A DNA stretch of 64,000 bases from Paenibacillus xylanivorans (GTDB taxonomy: Bacteria > Bacillota > Bacilli > Paenibacillales > Paenibacillaceae). The notes beneath the pieces are model-generated. The model saw only the letters and a list, made by a program, of their open reading frames with translations, searched no databases and was not told where the DNA came from. Below, in pieces: positions 29,023 through 38,214 of this stretch (position 1 is its first letter; each line of letters opens with the position of its first letter). The translations under genes and the position numbers were made by a program. The stretch is from contig NZ_LITU01000053.1 of the NCBI RefSeq assembly GCF_001280595.1, positions 317,513 through 381,512 on the forward strand, in the 5' to 3' direction.

Positions 29023-30486
29023 TTGAAATTGATTAGTCGTTACACCATGATGCTGCTAGCTTTTGTGGTCTTGCTAACTACGGTTGCACCTGTTGCGTCG
29101 GCAACAGGAACTACAGGCAATTCAGGCAGTAAAAAGCTGGTGCTCGGTACAAGTGCCGATTTTGCACCATATGAATTCCATAAAGTAATTGATGGTAAAG
29201 ACCAAATTGTCGGATTTGATATTTCGATTGCTAAAGAAATTGCTGCCGATCTTGGTGCAGAGCTTGTAATAGAGGATATGGGTTTTGACGGACTTCTTCC
29301 TGCGTTGCAGAGTGGTCGTGTGGATATGGTCATCTCGGGAATGACACCAACGGATGATCGTAAACAAAGCATTGACTTCTCCAATACCTATTATAAATCG
29401 AAGCAAGTCATCATGATTCGCAATGCGGATAAAGATAAATATCCAACCATGGCTGATCTGGAAAATGAAAAAATTGGTGTCCAAAAAGGCTCCATTCAGG
29501 AAACGATTGGCCAGGGAATTCCAGGCGCAAAACTGATCGCACTTGATAAAATATCCGACATCGTGCTGCAATTGCAGACCAATCGTGTAAATGCTGCGAT
29601 CGTCGAAGATACGGTAGCTGTCGGTTATTTGGATGATGCTATTGGACTAGCTCCGGCTATTCCGGCTGAAGAACAGGCCGAAGCGGCAGTCGGGATTCGT
29701 AAGGGCAATACGGAATTGCTGAACGCAGTGAACGGAACGCTCGAACGTCTGAAAAGCGAAAATAAAATCGAGCAGTTGGTTACCGAAGCAAGCCAGTTGA
29801 TGGCAGACAAGGTGAACAAAAGCCAAAACATTTTCCAAGTGTTCTGGCAGTACAAAAGCTTTTATGCAACAGGTGTAGGTTACACTCTCTTACTGTCTGC
29901 ACTCGGTGTAATATTCGGGGTAATTATCGGTTTGATCATCTGTCTGTTCCGTCTGCATGACATCTCAATTCTGCGTTGGATTGGAACAGCTTACGTTGAA
30001 GTTATTCGTGGTACACCAATGCTGGTTCAGTTGATGATTATCTATTACGGACTTGCTTTGACACTTGGTATTAATTTTACGCCGCTTCAGGCGGGGATTA
30101 TCACACTATCCATTAATAGTGGTGCCTATCTTGCAGAGATTTTCCGCGCAGGTATACAGGGTGTGGATCGCGGCCAACTGGAAGCAGCTCGTTCCTTGGG
30201 GATGGGCAGAGGTGCGGCAATGCGCTTCATTGTGCTGCCACAAGCGTTCAAAGCGGTGTTGCCGGCGATCGGTAATGAATTCGTGACAATTATCAAGGAA
30301 TCCTCCATTATCTCGGTTATCGGTATGGTGGACATTATGTACCAGGCAAGTGTGGTCAAAAATATTACGTATCAAGGAATGAATCCATTCCTGATTGCGG
30401 CAGCCATCTACTTTGTGCTGACGTTCATTTTGTCCAAGCTGCTGGGTCGACTGGAAAGGAAGTTGAGTGCAAGTGATAGACGTTAG
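29023..30486 (+). CDS. Amino-acid ABC transporter, fused substrate-binding protein and permease
   Basis: A 487-residue fusion. Residues 1-27 are a signal peptide or membrane anchor; about 38-265 form a family-3 solute-binding domain ([15 protein letters not shown] ... [16 protein letters not shown]); about 280-480 form a GlnP/HisM-type permease with several membrane helices and the EAA loop [18 protein letters not shown]. Such fusions are known for glutamine/arginine/polar amino acid uptake in Firmicutes. Start is TTG after AAGGGGAG. The ATPase gene overlaps its end, completing the importer. Specificity cannot be read. Confidence 0.9.
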   Translation: MKLISRYTMMLLAFVVLLTTVAPVASATGTTGNSGSKKLVLGTSADFAPYEFHKVIDGKDQIVGFDISIAKEIAADLGAELVIEDMGFDGLLPALQSGRVDMVISGMTPTDDRKQSIDFSNTYYKSKQVIMIRNADKDKYPTMADLENEKIGVQKGSIQETIGQGIPGAKLIALDKISDIVLQLQTNRVNAAIVEDTVAVGYLDDAIGLAPAIPAEEQAEAAVGIRKGNTELLNAVNGTLERLKSENKIEQLVTEASQLMADKVNKSQNIFQVFWQYKSFYATGVGYTLLLSALGVIFGVIIGLIICLFRLHDISILRWIGTAYVEVIRGTPMLVQLMIIYYGLALTLGINFTPLQAGIITLSINSGAYLAEIFRAGIQGVDRGQLEAARSLGMGRGAAMRFIVLPQAFKAVLPAIGNEFVTIIKESSIISVIGMVDIMYQASVVKNITYQGMNPFLIAAAIYFVLTFILSKLLGRLERKLSASDRR

Positions 30487-31195
30487 ACAATTACACAAAT
30501 CATATGGAAGCAACGATGTGCTTAAGGGAATCAACGTAACAATAGGCAAAGGCGAGGTTGTCGTGGTCATCGGTCCGTCCGGATCGGGAAAAAGTACCTT
30601 TTTACGTTGTCTGAACCTACTGGAGCAGCCTACTTCCGGCGAGATTGACTTCGAGGGAGTTTCGATCACTGACCCCAAACATAACATTAATGCGACTCGT
30701 GAAAAAATGGGGATGGTATTCCAGCATTTCAATCTGTTTCCACACAAAACGGTGCAGCAGAACATTACGATCGCTCCCATTAAAGTGAAAAAACAGTCTA
30801 CCAACGAAGCGGAACAAATCTGCGCAGATTTGCTCAAAACGGTTGGCTTGTCCGAGAAAAAAGACGCCTATCCTAACCAGCTGTCCGGAGGACAGAAACA
30901 ACGGATAGCCATTGCAAGAGCTCTCGCGATGCAGCCGCATGTCATGCTGTTTGACGAGCCTACTTCTGCACTGGACCCTGAAATGGTCGGTGAGGTATTG
31001 GATGTCATGAAGCGCCTTGCAGTAGGCGGTATGACCATGGTTATTGTGACTCATGAGATGGGCTTTGCCCGTGAAGTCGGTGACCGGATTTTGTTTATGG
31101 ATGGCGGAGTTATCGTTGAAGAAGGAACACCGGATGAAGTGTTTGGTCAACCCAAACATGCTCGTACACGTGACTTCCTCGCTAAAGTGCTCTAA
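30473..31195 (+). CDS. Amino-acid ABC transporter ATPase
   Basis: A 240-residue GlnQ-type ATPase powering the fused importer. Walker [10 protein letters not shown]-loop [11 protein letters not shown], signature LSGGQKQR, Walker [14 protein letters not shown] and H-loop [12 protein letters not shown] are all intact. Two GTG codons are possible starts; the one giving [12 protein letters not shown] has AAGGAAG ten bases upstream and the usual family N-terminus, so I chose it. It overlaps the permease gene by 14 bases. Confidence 0.92.
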   Translation: MIDVRQLHKSYGSNDVLKGINVTIGKGEVVVVIGPSGSGKSTFLRCLNLLEQPTSGEIDFEGVSITDPKHNINATREKMGMVFQHFNLFPHKTVQQNITIAPIKVKKQSTNEAEQICADLLKTVGLSEKKDAYPNQLSGGQKQRIAIARALAMQPHVMLFDEPTSALDPEMVGEVLDVMKRLAVGGMTMVIVTHEMGFAREVGDRILFMDGGVIVEEGTPDEVFGQPKHARTRDFLAKVL

Positions 31196-31266
31196 TACAT
31201 CCAACATTAATGATGAAGATAAAATACAAAATATGTACTGCGGATGAGAATTTCATCCCCTCATAC

Positions 31267-31303
31267 ATCCCTGTCGACGACTCGTTGGCAGGGATTATTT
31301 TGT
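31267..31303 (+). terminator. Terminator of the ABC importer operon
   Basis: ATCCCTG / CAGGGAT stem with a 15-base loop, then TATTTTGTT. Confidence 0.6.
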
Positions 31304-31412
31304 TATGTGAGGATACGCACGGATTTACATAAAAAGTAACGTTTCTGTCATCAACGATTTAACCTCAAATAGACATTTTTTTGAAAAAAACCGCTTAAAT
31401 TCAGCCTAAAGT

Positions 31413-31440
31413 TTGAAGTGAGTTAGCCAGATGGTAACAT
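31413..31440 (+). promoter_or_regulatory. Candidate promoter of the c-di-AMP leader
   Basis: TTGAAG - 16 bases - TAACAT with an extended TGG before the -10. It would start transcription about 35 bases before the riboswitch. Confidence 0.4.
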
Positions 31441-31480
31441 TTACTACGACTCTTGGTTACAAAATTGTGATATATTTGTT

Positions 31481-31652
31481 CCTGCCGAAACTTCCGGAGC
31501 TGGAAGTGTGGGGGATGTAACGATGCAAGGTGTGCTTGGGGAAGATTGGTTGGCACACTGCTTGGGGTGAATTAGGGCTACATAAATAATTAATGTAATT
31601 GAACCTATAGGGTGGTTTCCTCCATCCGAATCCGACAACTAACTTCGCAGGC
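31481..31652 (+). ncRNA. ydaO/yuaA-type c-di-AMP riboswitch
   Basis: The leader has the conserved pieces of this class in order: GTGGGGGATG..., TTGGGGTGAATTAGGGC, then GGTTTCCTCCATCCGAATCC followed by GACAACTAACTTCGCAGGC. The ends pair as P1: CCTGCCGAA (31481-31489) with TTCGCAGG (31644-31651), one bulged C. Such RNAs bind c-di-AMP and usually switch off cell-wall hydrolase and potassium genes. No terminator lies between the aptamer and the gene. TTCCTCC at 31617-31623 is fully complementary to the GGAGGAA Shine-Dalgarno at 31661-31667, so control may be translational. Confidence 0.85.
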
Positions 31653-31671
31653 ATAATGAGGGAGGAAGACC

Positions 31672-32337
31672 ATGATTAACAAGAAACGTATAGCCAAAAC
31701 AGTAACAGCTTTGCTGACAGCAGCAATGCTCATCCAGGCCGTTCCGGCTCATGCTGATTCAGTTCATATGGCCAAAGAGGGGGATACCTTCTACACCTTA
31801 TCCAAACAATATGGAGTTGGACTAAACGCACTTATTAAAGCCAACAATGACATTTCAGCTTACAACATTTATGGTGGACTGAAAATTACGATTCCTGGTA
31901 AAACGAACACAGCTTCTGCTGCAGCAGCAAAAACAGAGGCCAAAACGGTGACTGCCGCAAGTCTTGACGTAAATGCGGATAGCAAGGTGGTACAGGCCTG
32001 GGGGAAAACATTTGATTACAGCAAGGCTGTCGACGTGAAAGCAACAGCATACTCCGCGGATGCTTCCGAAAATGGAGGATGGGGTGCTGTAGATTACTTC
32101 GGTAATCCGCTCGAATTGGGCACGATCGCAGTAGACCCTAGTATCATTCCATTGGGTACAAAAGTACTGGTGACAGGTCATACACATCCAGGACTGCCCA
32201 AACAGGCATTTGTAGCTACGGCCCGAGATGTGGGTGGTGCCATCAAAGGACATAAGATCGATATCTATATTCCTGGCAGCAAGCAATCCGTGAGCACATT
32301 TGGTATTCAGGATGTTGAACTTTACATTTTGAAATAA
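31672..32337 (+). CDS. LysM and 3D-domain cell-wall protein
   Basis: A 221-residue secreted protein: signal peptide ending near VPAHA (26), one LysM domain (about 30-75, KEGDTFYTLSKQYGVGLNALIKANN) for peptidoglycan binding, a linker rich in Ala/Thr, and a C-terminal 3D domain (about 120-221) with KATAYSADA, GTIAVDPSIIPLGTKV, ATARDVGGAIKGHKIDIY. The three conserved aspartates of the 3D lytic fold are present. This resembles YocH of B. subtilis, a cell-wall hydrolase-like protein. The c-di-AMP leader upstream links it to envelope and osmotic control. Confidence 0.9.
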   Translation: MINKKRIAKTVTALLTAAMLIQAVPAHADSVHMAKEGDTFYTLSKQYGVGLNALIKANNDISAYNIYGGLKITIPGKTNTASAAAAKTEAKTVTAASLDVNADSKVVQAWGKTFDYSKAVDVKATAYSADASENGGWGAVDYFGNPLELGTIAVDPSIIPLGTKVLVTGHTHPGLPKQAFVATARDVGGAIKGHKIDIYIPGSKQSVSTFGIQDVELYILK

Positions 32338-32407
32338 AATCAAAAGAGTAGCTGCACATGAGCATGTGAGACTACAACTGAACCTACATTAAACCTACAT
32401 TAAACCG

Positions 32408-32455
32408 TAAAGGTGTCCTTCATTCACAATAATGTGATTGAAGGACACCCTTTTG
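32408..32455. terminator. Bidirectional terminator between 3D protein and deacetylase
   Basis: AAAGGTGTCCTTCATTCAC / GTGATTGAAGGACACCCTTTT, a long stem of 15 or more base pairs with A- and T-runs on the two sides; the genes converge. Confidence 0.9.
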
Positions 32456-32488
32456 AATATCCGACTTCAGGGATCTTGACATCTTGAC

Positions 32489-33277
32489 CTATTTACCCTT
32501 TGGCAGTTCCAGCATTTCGTCCAAAGTCACCAGCTCGTACCCGCGATTTCGCAATTCCTCGATAACTTCAGGCAACGCCTCGATGGTACCACTCAGCTTC
32601 GATCCGACACCGCCTCCTGCATGCTGCAGAACAATGGAACCTGGTTTAACGGCCGACAGGATGTTTTGTTTGACTTCCTCTTTGGAGAGGCCCTTCCAGT
32701 CCAGAGAATCGACGTTCCAGTTCACAATGCTGTAATGTTGTTTGGCTGCCCATTGCAGCTGTTGCTCGTTAATGTCGCCATAGGGTGGACGAATCATTTT
32801 GGGCGTGTAACCCGCCAGATTACGAATAATATCCCCTGTATGTAAGATTTGTTTGCGAAATGCATTCATGGACAGCTTACTGAACTCCGGGTGATTGTAG
32901 CTGTGATTGCCAACAATATGCCCTTCCTTCACCATGCGTTTCACCAAATCCGGATGTTTCTCAGCGCGATGTCCCACAATGAAAAACGTAGCCCGTACCT
33001 TGTATTTTTTCAAAATATCCAGTACCTGCGGGGTGAACCGCGGATCAGGTACATCATCAAAAGTCAGAGCGACCTTTTTTGTTGAGGGGCCATTGGTTTT
33101 AAACGTATCTGCATATTTCTGTCTGAGCTGTCCCAGTGTCAGCTGTTCCTCTTCGGAAGAATCGGACTTCGCAGCTGGTTCGGTTTGCGGGCTTGAAGAA
33201 GCCCATAACTGAGCTGGGCCGTAACTACCTCCCAGAAGAATGACCATGATGGATAACATGATGAGGCGTATACGCAT
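32489..33277 (-). CDS. Polysaccharide deacetylase (NodB-type)
   Basis: A 262-residue secreted enzyme removing acetyl groups from cell-wall or related glycans. Signal peptide about 1-26 (ending near QLWASS), an acidic linker, then the NodB domain with motif 1 ALTFDDVPD, motif 2 HSYNHPEF, motif 3 RPPYGD and motif 5-like IVLQHAGG. The metal ligands (second Asp of TFDD and the two His of H-x3-H) are intact. AAAGGAGG is seven or eight bases before the ATG; earlier codons are unsupported. Confidence 0.9.
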   Translation of the reverse strand: MRIRLIMLSIMVILLGGSYGPAQLWASSSPQTEPAAKSDSSEEEQLTLGQLRQKYADTFKTNGPSTKKVALTFDDVPDPRFTPQVLDILKKYKVRATFFIVGHRAEKHPDLVKRMVKEGHIVGNHSYNHPEFSKLSMNAFRKQILHTGDIIRNLAGYTPKMIRPPYGDINEQQLQWAAKQHYSIVNWNVDSLDWKGLSKEEVKQNILSAVKPGSIVLQHAGGGVGSKLSGTIEALPEVIEELRNRGYELVTLDEMLELPKGK

Positions 33278-33432
33278 GTTAGTGCCTCCTTTTCCCAAAT
33301 TGCGTTCTCTTTGGTATGCCCGCGGCTTTCCGTATTTATGCATGATGTGAGATGTTTCATTGCTGATTCATTAAATTGAAGCCATAATTCCACCATATAT
33401 ATTACATATAAAAAAAGGACAGGTGGAGCAGG

Positions 33433-33777
33433 ATGAGTGCATACAACTTAAATTCCGTTCGTTTACAGGTGATTGAGGCAGGAGAAGACAAGGTATTTAT
33501 GGTAACTGGAGGAAGATCACATATTGGGGCGGTAGCGACATTTTATCCGGACCGTGAACGGGTGAGCGGGGCTACGGTTCATATTCCGGGGCATAAAGAA
33601 CAGGAGCTGTGTGAAAGACTTGCACGTAAGGCTGCCCTGCATTTAAAGGTAACCGTGACCGTGATTATGGGGATTCATTTTGATGCCATTACACGGATGC
33701 AGATTGATGAGATTGTGCAGACTGCAGAGAAGCTGCTAGATGAAGAGCTCTACCAAACCGGGCGACTGATTCAATAG
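33433..33777 (+). CDS. Small conserved protein, possibly LpdD-like
   Basis: A 114-residue cytoplasmic protein I do not recognise with certainty. It has a VTGGRSHIGAVATFYPD stretch, then HIPGHKEQELCERLARKAALHLK and TVIMGIHFDAITRMQIDEI, an alpha/beta pattern that recalls the LpdD-like prenylated-flavin chaperone family. It has a GGTGGAG ribosome site, no signal peptide, and stands alone between a divergent deacetylase gene and the pspA promoter. Confidence 0.55.
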   Translation: MSAYNLNSVRLQVIEAGEDKVFMVTGGRSHIGAVATFYPDRERVSGATVHIPGHKEQELCERLARKAALHLKVTVTVIMGIHFDAITRMQIDEIVQTAEKLLDEELYQTGRLIQ

Positions 33778-33832
33778 TTTCATATAGGCTATGTAGGCTT
33801 AAATCGTTTTTCAAGATTTTTTTTGTTAAAAT

Positions 33833-33858
33833 TGAAACGAGTAGAAGATTGCCACGTA
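33833..33858 (+). promoter_or_regulatory. Sigma-W-type (ECF) promoter of the pspA operon
   Basis: TGAAAC - exactly 16 bases - CGTA, identical to the consensus of envelope-stress ECF sigma factors of the sigma-W group. In B. subtilis the pspA (ydjF) operon is a sigma-W target. It lies about 50 bases before the pspA start. Confidence 0.75.
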
Positions 33859-33906
33859 TGTATGATTATATACAAGGATGAACTATCGACTAGGAGGAAT
33901 ACCATA

Positions 33907-34578
33907 ATGTCTATTTTCAAACGATTGCGCGATTTAACGATGTCTAACATTAATTCCATTATTGACAAGGCAGAAGATCCGATCAAGATGACGGATCAAT
34001 ATATCCGGGATATGCAGGAAGATCTCGAAGATGCGGAGAAAGCTGTTGCTGCACAGATTGCCATTGAGAAGAAATTCAAGCAGCTGTTCGAAGAACAGGA
34101 AGCTCTCGTGAAGAAACGTGAAGAGCAAGCACATACAGCTGCGCGTGCACAGAATATGGATCTTGCCCGTCGGGCACTGGAAGAGAAGAAGGTCGCTGAA
34201 GAGAAGATGGCCGAGTACAAAACGAGCTATGATCAAAATAAGGCTTCTGCCGATAACCTTCGTGGCAAGCTGGACGAAATGCGCAAACAATTGACCCAGA
34301 TGAAAAATAAACGTGAAACATTGGTTGCGCGCTACAACGCGGCAAAAGCTCAAACCGAAATCAACAAAGCACTGAACGGATTTGGCTCCGATACTGCAAG
34401 TGCAGGCATGAAGCGGATGGAAGAAAAAATGATGCAGATGGAAGCTCAGGCTGAAGCCAGCAATGAAATGTCGTCCAAAGGGAAATCGCTGGATGATGAG
34501 TTTGAGAAGCTGGGTAAGGATCAGGCTGTTGAGGATGAACTGGCAGCGTTGATGAAGCAATACGAAAATAAGAATTAA
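33907..34578 (+). CDS. pspA: Phage shock protein A homologue
   Basis: A 223-residue PspA/IM30 protein, almost wholly alpha-helical coiled coil. It opens with MSIFKRLRDLTMSNINSIIDKAEDP and the motif MTDQYIRDMQEDLEDAEKAVA, then long Lys/Glu/Ala-rich helices. PspA binds stressed membranes and limits proton leakage. RBS AGGAGG lies before the chosen ATG; longer frames upstream are unsupported. It is first in a four-gene unit with DUF350-, DUF4178- and DUF4247-like genes. Confidence 0.92.
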   Translation: MSIFKRLRDLTMSNINSIIDKAEDPIKMTDQYIRDMQEDLEDAEKAVAAQIAIEKKFKQLFEEQEALVKKREEQAHTAARAQNMDLARRALEEKKVAEEKMAEYKTSYDQNKASADNLRGKLDEMRKQLTQMKNKRETLVARYNAAKAQTEINKALNGFGSDTASAGMKRMEEKMMQMEAQAEASNEMSSKGKSLDDEFEKLGKDQAVEDELAALMKQYENKN

Positions 34579-34667
34579 ACCTTGTATGCAAGCAGGGGCA
34601 CCAGCGGAGGAGAGACCAGCGTTTCTCCTTCGCTTTTAATTGCGGTTCATGTTGAGATGTGGGGGCT

Positions 34668-35075
34668 ATGGAAATGGATTTAAACATTTTGGCAATGCTG
34701 GTCTGGACGTTATCGGGTTCGGTTTTGCTGTTTGTCTTGATGTATGTGGATTCTTTGTTCACGAAGTATAAGGATTTTGCCGAAGTGAAGGCCGGCAATA
34801 TGGCTGTTACGACACGTATGGTAATGAAGCTGTTTGCTCAAGGTTATGTACTTGCTACCTCCATTTCGACAGCGGGTCATCTTGGAGAAGCGTTGTTGGT
34901 ATCCGTAGTTTCATTTATCATTTTGCTGATTCTGGAGAGTGTGGTTCACTTTATGATTCGGAGATGGGCCAACCTGGATCTGGATACGGGAATACAGCAG
35001 GGCAAGACAGGATACGGTTTGTTTTCGGGTGCACTTCATATCGTGGGCGCATTAATTATTGCAGCTTGTTTATAA
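34668..35075 (+). CDS. DUF350-type membrane protein
   Basis: About 135 residues with four hydrophobic helices: LAMLVWTLSGSVLLFVLMYV, a segment around MKLFAQGYVLATSIS, LLVSVVSFIILLILESVVHF and LFSGALHIVGALIIAACL. This matches DUF350, small integral membrane proteins often found beside pspA. Function is unknown. Start uncertain among GTG 34659, ATG 34668 and ATG 34674; a G-rich site sits just before. It follows pspA by about 90 bases without an evident terminator. Confidence 0.7.
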   Translation: MEMDLNILAMLVWTLSGSVLLFVLMYVDSLFTKYKDFAEVKAGNMAVTTRMVMKLFAQGYVLATSISTAGHLGEALLVSVVSFIILLILESVVHFMIRRWANLDLDTGIQQGKTGYGLFSGALHIVGALIIAACL

Positions 35076-35098
35076 GATAAAGAACAGGAGTAATGGGC

Positions 35099-35605
35099 AT
35101 GAGTGTGTGGAAACGGATTAAAGGGATCATAGCCAAACCTGAACCGCCTCAGGCAGAGAAAACAATGCTTCAACTGGCACCTGGTGATATCTGTGAGGTT
35201 TCGCTGGTTACTTATGAAGTTGTTGGGCGGGTACATCATAGAGCGCGGAATGCAGCTGTCCTTACGTTGCAGGATGGTACGGCAATCCGACATTTGCATA
35301 TAGAAGAACGGGAAATGACCCGGTATGCCCTATATACACCTATTGATGGCCGTCTTGATGCACCGGATGAGGTGCCTACGTTGCTGGATCTGGATGGACG
35401 TGCGTATCATCTGGAGGAAGAATACGGAGGAATGGTAACCACTGCAGGCAGGACACCCTATGGTCAGGCTGGGGAACAATTAGTATGGCAATATCAGTCT
35501 GATGATAACATGCTTTTGCGTGTGGAGTGGCAAGACAGAAGATTTACGCTGTATGAGGGAGAGTCCATTCTTCCTGCGGATATCAAAGTGATTCGTTCGA
35601 GCTAG
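35099..35605 (+). CDS. DUF4178-domain protein
   Basis: A 168-residue soluble protein beginning MSVWKRIKGII, with a beta-rich body: PGDICEVSLVTYEVVGRV, LEEEYGGMVTTAG and VEWQDRRFTLYEGESI. The pattern is that of DUF4178, of unknown function, commonly located with DUF4247 and DUF350 genes. ATG chosen because CAGGAG is eight bases before it; an ATG six bases earlier is too close. No signal peptide. Confidence 0.7.
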   Translation: MSVWKRIKGIIAKPEPPQAEKTMLQLAPGDICEVSLVTYEVVGRVHHRARNAAVLTLQDGTAIRHLHIEEREMTRYALYTPIDGRLDAPDEVPTLLDLDGRAYHLEEEYGGMVTTAGRTPYGQAGEQLVWQYQSDDNMLLRVEWQDRRFTLYEGESILPADIKVIRSS

Positions 35606-35616
35606 GAGAGGTTCCA

Positions 35617-36363
35617 ATGAAAAAGCGCTTGGCACATGGATTAAAATTAATGCTGGTCCTCAGCCTTGTGATGTCGCTGCTGTCCGCGTGCGGAGCACCT
35701 TCCGTTCAGGACACTTATCCGCTTGAATCGGTCAGCGGCAGTGGTAATACGACATCCTATGTGTACCGAGCTGCTGATCGTACTGTTCCAGAGGTTGCTC
35801 AGGAATTATCTGAACAGCGGAAGCCGGATCAGATCTCGGCGGAAAATACAGAGCGGATGTTCCTGGTGTATCAGGACCAGTATTATCATTTGCAGCAAGA
35901 CCCGAATAAAGCGGAAGACACCTTGGTTGAGGTGGACTCCAAGGAATATGTTCGCCAGAATTATGATTCTTCATTTTTGCAAGGGTACTTAACCGCAACA
36001 TTAATCGGTAATTTGTTTGATTCTTTTGGGGGTAGTGGGTCCGGTAAGTATCGCGGGTATACGAACAAGGACACGTACAAACCGAGTGAAGGCTCCTATC
36101 GGACACCGACGAGTAGTGATAAAAAGGTTGCTCCGCCAATTACCGTTGACCGAAAAGGATCGATTACCCGTCGTGGCAGTGATAAGGATTCGAGCGTAGG
36201 CTCCGGTGGAGGATTATTCAGCAGAAATAAGGAACAAAGCAAAGGCACAATTGATCGTAATAAAAGCAGTGGTGGCCTTGGAGGATTGTTTGATTCACCA
36301 AAGAGCTCTTATAAAAAGCCCAAAACGAGGGTTGGAGGCGGCCGAATCATGAGGCGTAGGTAG
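35617..36363 (+). CDS. DUF4247-type lipoprotein
   Basis: A 248-residue lipoprotein: signal sequence with lipobox LLSACG (C25), a folded region to about residue 125 (YVYRAADRTVPEVAQELSEQ ... RMFLVYQDQYYHLQQD), and a long basic, Gly/Ser-rich tail with GGLFSRN and GGLFDSPKSS and ending in GGRIMRRR. The arginine-rich tail may interact with anionic wall or membrane. Last gene of the pspA operon, starting 11 bases after the DUF4178 stop. Function unknown. Confidence 0.75.
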   Translation: MKKRLAHGLKLMLVLSLVMSLLSACGAPSVQDTYPLESVSGSGNTTSYVYRAADRTVPEVAQELSEQRKPDQISAENTERMFLVYQDQYYHLQQDPNKAEDTLVEVDSKEYVRQNYDSSFLQGYLTATLIGNLFDSFGGSGSGKYRGYTNKDTYKPSEGSYRTPTSSDKKVAPPITVDRKGSITRRGSDKDSSVGSGGGLFSRNKEQSKGTIDRNKSSGGLGGLFDSPKSSYKKPKTRVGGGRIMRRR

Positions 36364-36405
36364 CACTACTCATGAGCGGCGGTCCGCAATATTAATTATT
36401 CGCAG

Positions 36406-36478
36406 AAGAACAGTGAAAAGGTAAGGTGGAGCAAGCTCTGCCACTGAAAATTACCTTGGCAGCTGTTCTTTTTGTTTT
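36406..36478 (+). terminator. Terminator of the pspA operon
   Basis: Long stem AAGAACAG / CTGTTCTT, with inner pairs AAGGTAA / TTACCTT and GGTGGAGC opposite GCTCTGCC-type bases, followed by TTTTTGTTTT. The final bases overlap the stop of the minus-strand HNH gene. Confidence 0.8.
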
Positions 36479-36767
36479 AGGATTTGCGGACATGATGGGA
36501 CTTTCGCACACGAGGTATGGTTGTAGCCGGTTGTTTACGAATCCATCGGATATAAGGAGCGATGCGCTCATCTTGCCTCAGTGCCTGCACGTCAGTTAAA
36601 CCGTAGGTTATTATATCGCGATTGGTATATAGAGAATGAATTTGTTTATGGCAAGGGATACAGAGATTGGCCGTAGGCATGTGCGTTCCGCCCATTTCTT
36701 TGGGTGTCAGGTGATGGGCGGTTGTCTCGACAGGTTCCCTGCCACATAATTCGCATCGTTGATTCAT
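36477..36767 (-). CDS. HNH-family protein (YisB-like)
   Basis: A 96-residue zinc-finger nuclease-like protein: CELCG near the N-terminus, HHLTPKEMGG, then ANLCIPCHKQIHSLY, which together give the HNH core and a two-CxxC zinc site. The C-terminus is Arg/Lys/His-rich (RVRKSHHVRKS). B. subtilis YisB is similar in size. Cellular role unknown; it is a solitary gene, not evidently part of a restriction or phage module. Confidence 0.75.
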   Translation of the reverse strand: MNQRCELCGREPVETTAHHLTPKEMGGTHMPTANLCIPCHKQIHSLYTNRDIITYGLTDVQALRQDERIAPYIRWIRKQPATTIPRVRKSHHVRKS

Positions 36768-36843
36768 AAAGGGTCAGCTCCTTTTCTCGTACATATTATG
36801 GGCTGTCGATTTGTCTTTCATGTGGATCGTAATGGGGGAGTAC

Positions 36844-36872
36844 TTGTCACAACCTGGCTTTCGGGCTACACT
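36844..36872 (+). promoter_or_regulatory. Promoter of moeA-mobB
   Basis: TTGTCA - 17 bases - TACACT, a good sigma-A promoter 40 bases before the moeA start. No Moco riboswitch is recognised. Confidence 0.65.
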
Positions 36873-36911
36873 TTCTATAACGATCAAATGTCCTAGGGGG
36901 TTCGAACACCA

Positions 36912-38207
36912 TTGAAAATAAATTCTCATTCAACTGATATGACAACTGCGAAATTTATCCGTACGGCGATTCAGGTACCGGATGCACAGGCGAAAGTTGC
37001 GGCTCATGTCAGCTCAGGTTCAATTGAAAAAGTAACACTTGAGCAAGCACATAGTCGAACGCTTGCTGACACAATTCATGCTCCCCATCCTTACCCTTTC
37101 TTTCGTCGTTCTGGAATGGATGGGTTCGCAATTCTAAGTTCGGATACGATTGGAGCATCCAGCGAGCAGCAGATTTGGCTCCGTGTCATTGATGAAATTC
37201 CATGCGGGTACACATCGGATCAACCGATTACATCCGGTACAGCTTCTCGGATCATGACAGGAGCTCAGGTACCTGAAGGTGCAGATGCTGTTGTTATGAT
37301 GGAGATGACTGAAAGCAAAGAAGAGCATGGGGAACAATGGATTGCCCTGAAGCGCCATATTCAGCCGGACGCCAACATTACGCCAATTGGATTGGAAGTT
37401 CATGAGGGACAATTACTGCTTGAAGCGGGGACCATCATTCAGGCAGGCGAACAATCCGTGCTGGCAACATTCGGTGTAGGCCAAGTGCCTGTATACAAGC
37501 GACCGAAGGTAGCCATTTTTGCAACTGGTACAGAATTGTTGGAAGTGGACGAGCCGTTGCAGCCAGGCCGTATTCGTAACAGTAACAGTTATATGCTTCG
37601 TTCTCTGGTAGTTGAAGCGGGGGGCGAGCCTGTTATGTATGGTTCGATCGCTGATGATGTGGATACCGCACGTACGAAGCTTGCAGAAGCGCTTGAACAT
37701 AATGATATGGTGGTCACAACAGGTGGAGTATCCGTAGGAGATTATGATATTATGGGTGACCTGGTTCGGGAAGGAAATATGGAGATGCTGTTTAACAAAG
37801 TAACCATGCGTCCCGGCAGTGTTACAACGGCTGCTGTGGTCAATGACAAGCTGCTATTTGCGCTTTCTGGCAATCCGGGGGCTTGTTTTGTCGGCTTTGA
37901 GTTGTTTGTTCGGCCAACGATTCGTACGATGCAGGCCGATGCTCATCCATATCTGGAAGAATGGACAGCCACATTGGATAATGACTATACAAAGGTCAAC
38001 AATTTTACACGATTTGTACGCGGACGAACTGAAATACGTAACGGAATGGTGTATGCTAAACCTTCCGCTTCGCGTGTAGACGAATCCAGTGTCATGATTA
38101 CCATTAAAGATAGCGATTGCCTGATCGTTGTTCCACCCGAGAAAAAAGGCATTCCTGCTGGTGAACAGGTTCGAATTCTCAGACTTCCCACGGGTCATGT
38201 CAGGTAG
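36912..38207 (+). CDS. moeA: Molybdopterin molybdenumtransferase
   Basis: A 431-residue enzyme inserting molybdenum into molybdopterin. Domains: N-terminal MoeA region with HPYPFFRRSGMDGFAI and IMTGAQVPEGADAVVMME, central MoCF-binding (MPT) domain with FATGTELLEV, RNSNSYML and TTGGVSVGDYD, then LSGNPGACFVGFELFVRP and a C-terminal beta domain. Start is TTG after GGGGG at 11 bases. Eight bases separate it from mobB. Other cofactor genes and any molybdoenzyme are outside the window. Confidence 0.92.
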   Translation: MKINSHSTDMTTAKFIRTAIQVPDAQAKVAAHVSSGSIEKVTLEQAHSRTLADTIHAPHPYPFFRRSGMDGFAILSSDTIGASSEQQIWLRVIDEIPCGYTSDQPITSGTASRIMTGAQVPEGADAVVMMEMTESKEEHGEQWIALKRHIQPDANITPIGLEVHEGQLLLEAGTIIQAGEQSVLATFGVGQVPVYKRPKVAIFATGTELLEVDEPLQPGRIRNSNSYMLRSLVVEAGGEPVMYGSIADDVDTARTKLAEALEHNDMVVTTGGVSVGDYDIMGDLVREGNMEMLFNKVTMRPGSVTTAAVVNDKLLFALSGNPGACFVGFELFVRPTIRTMQADAHPYLEEWTATLDNDYTKVNNFTRFVRGRTEIRNGMVYAKPSASRVDESSVMITIKDSDCLIVVPPEKKGIPAGEQVRILRLPTGHVR

Positions 38208-38214
38208 GTCGTTC

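Noticed and set aside
30467..30472. GTG 30467 as start of the importer ATPase
   Set aside because: Only four bases from the Shine-Dalgarno; the next GTG has normal spacing and the usual family N-terminus.
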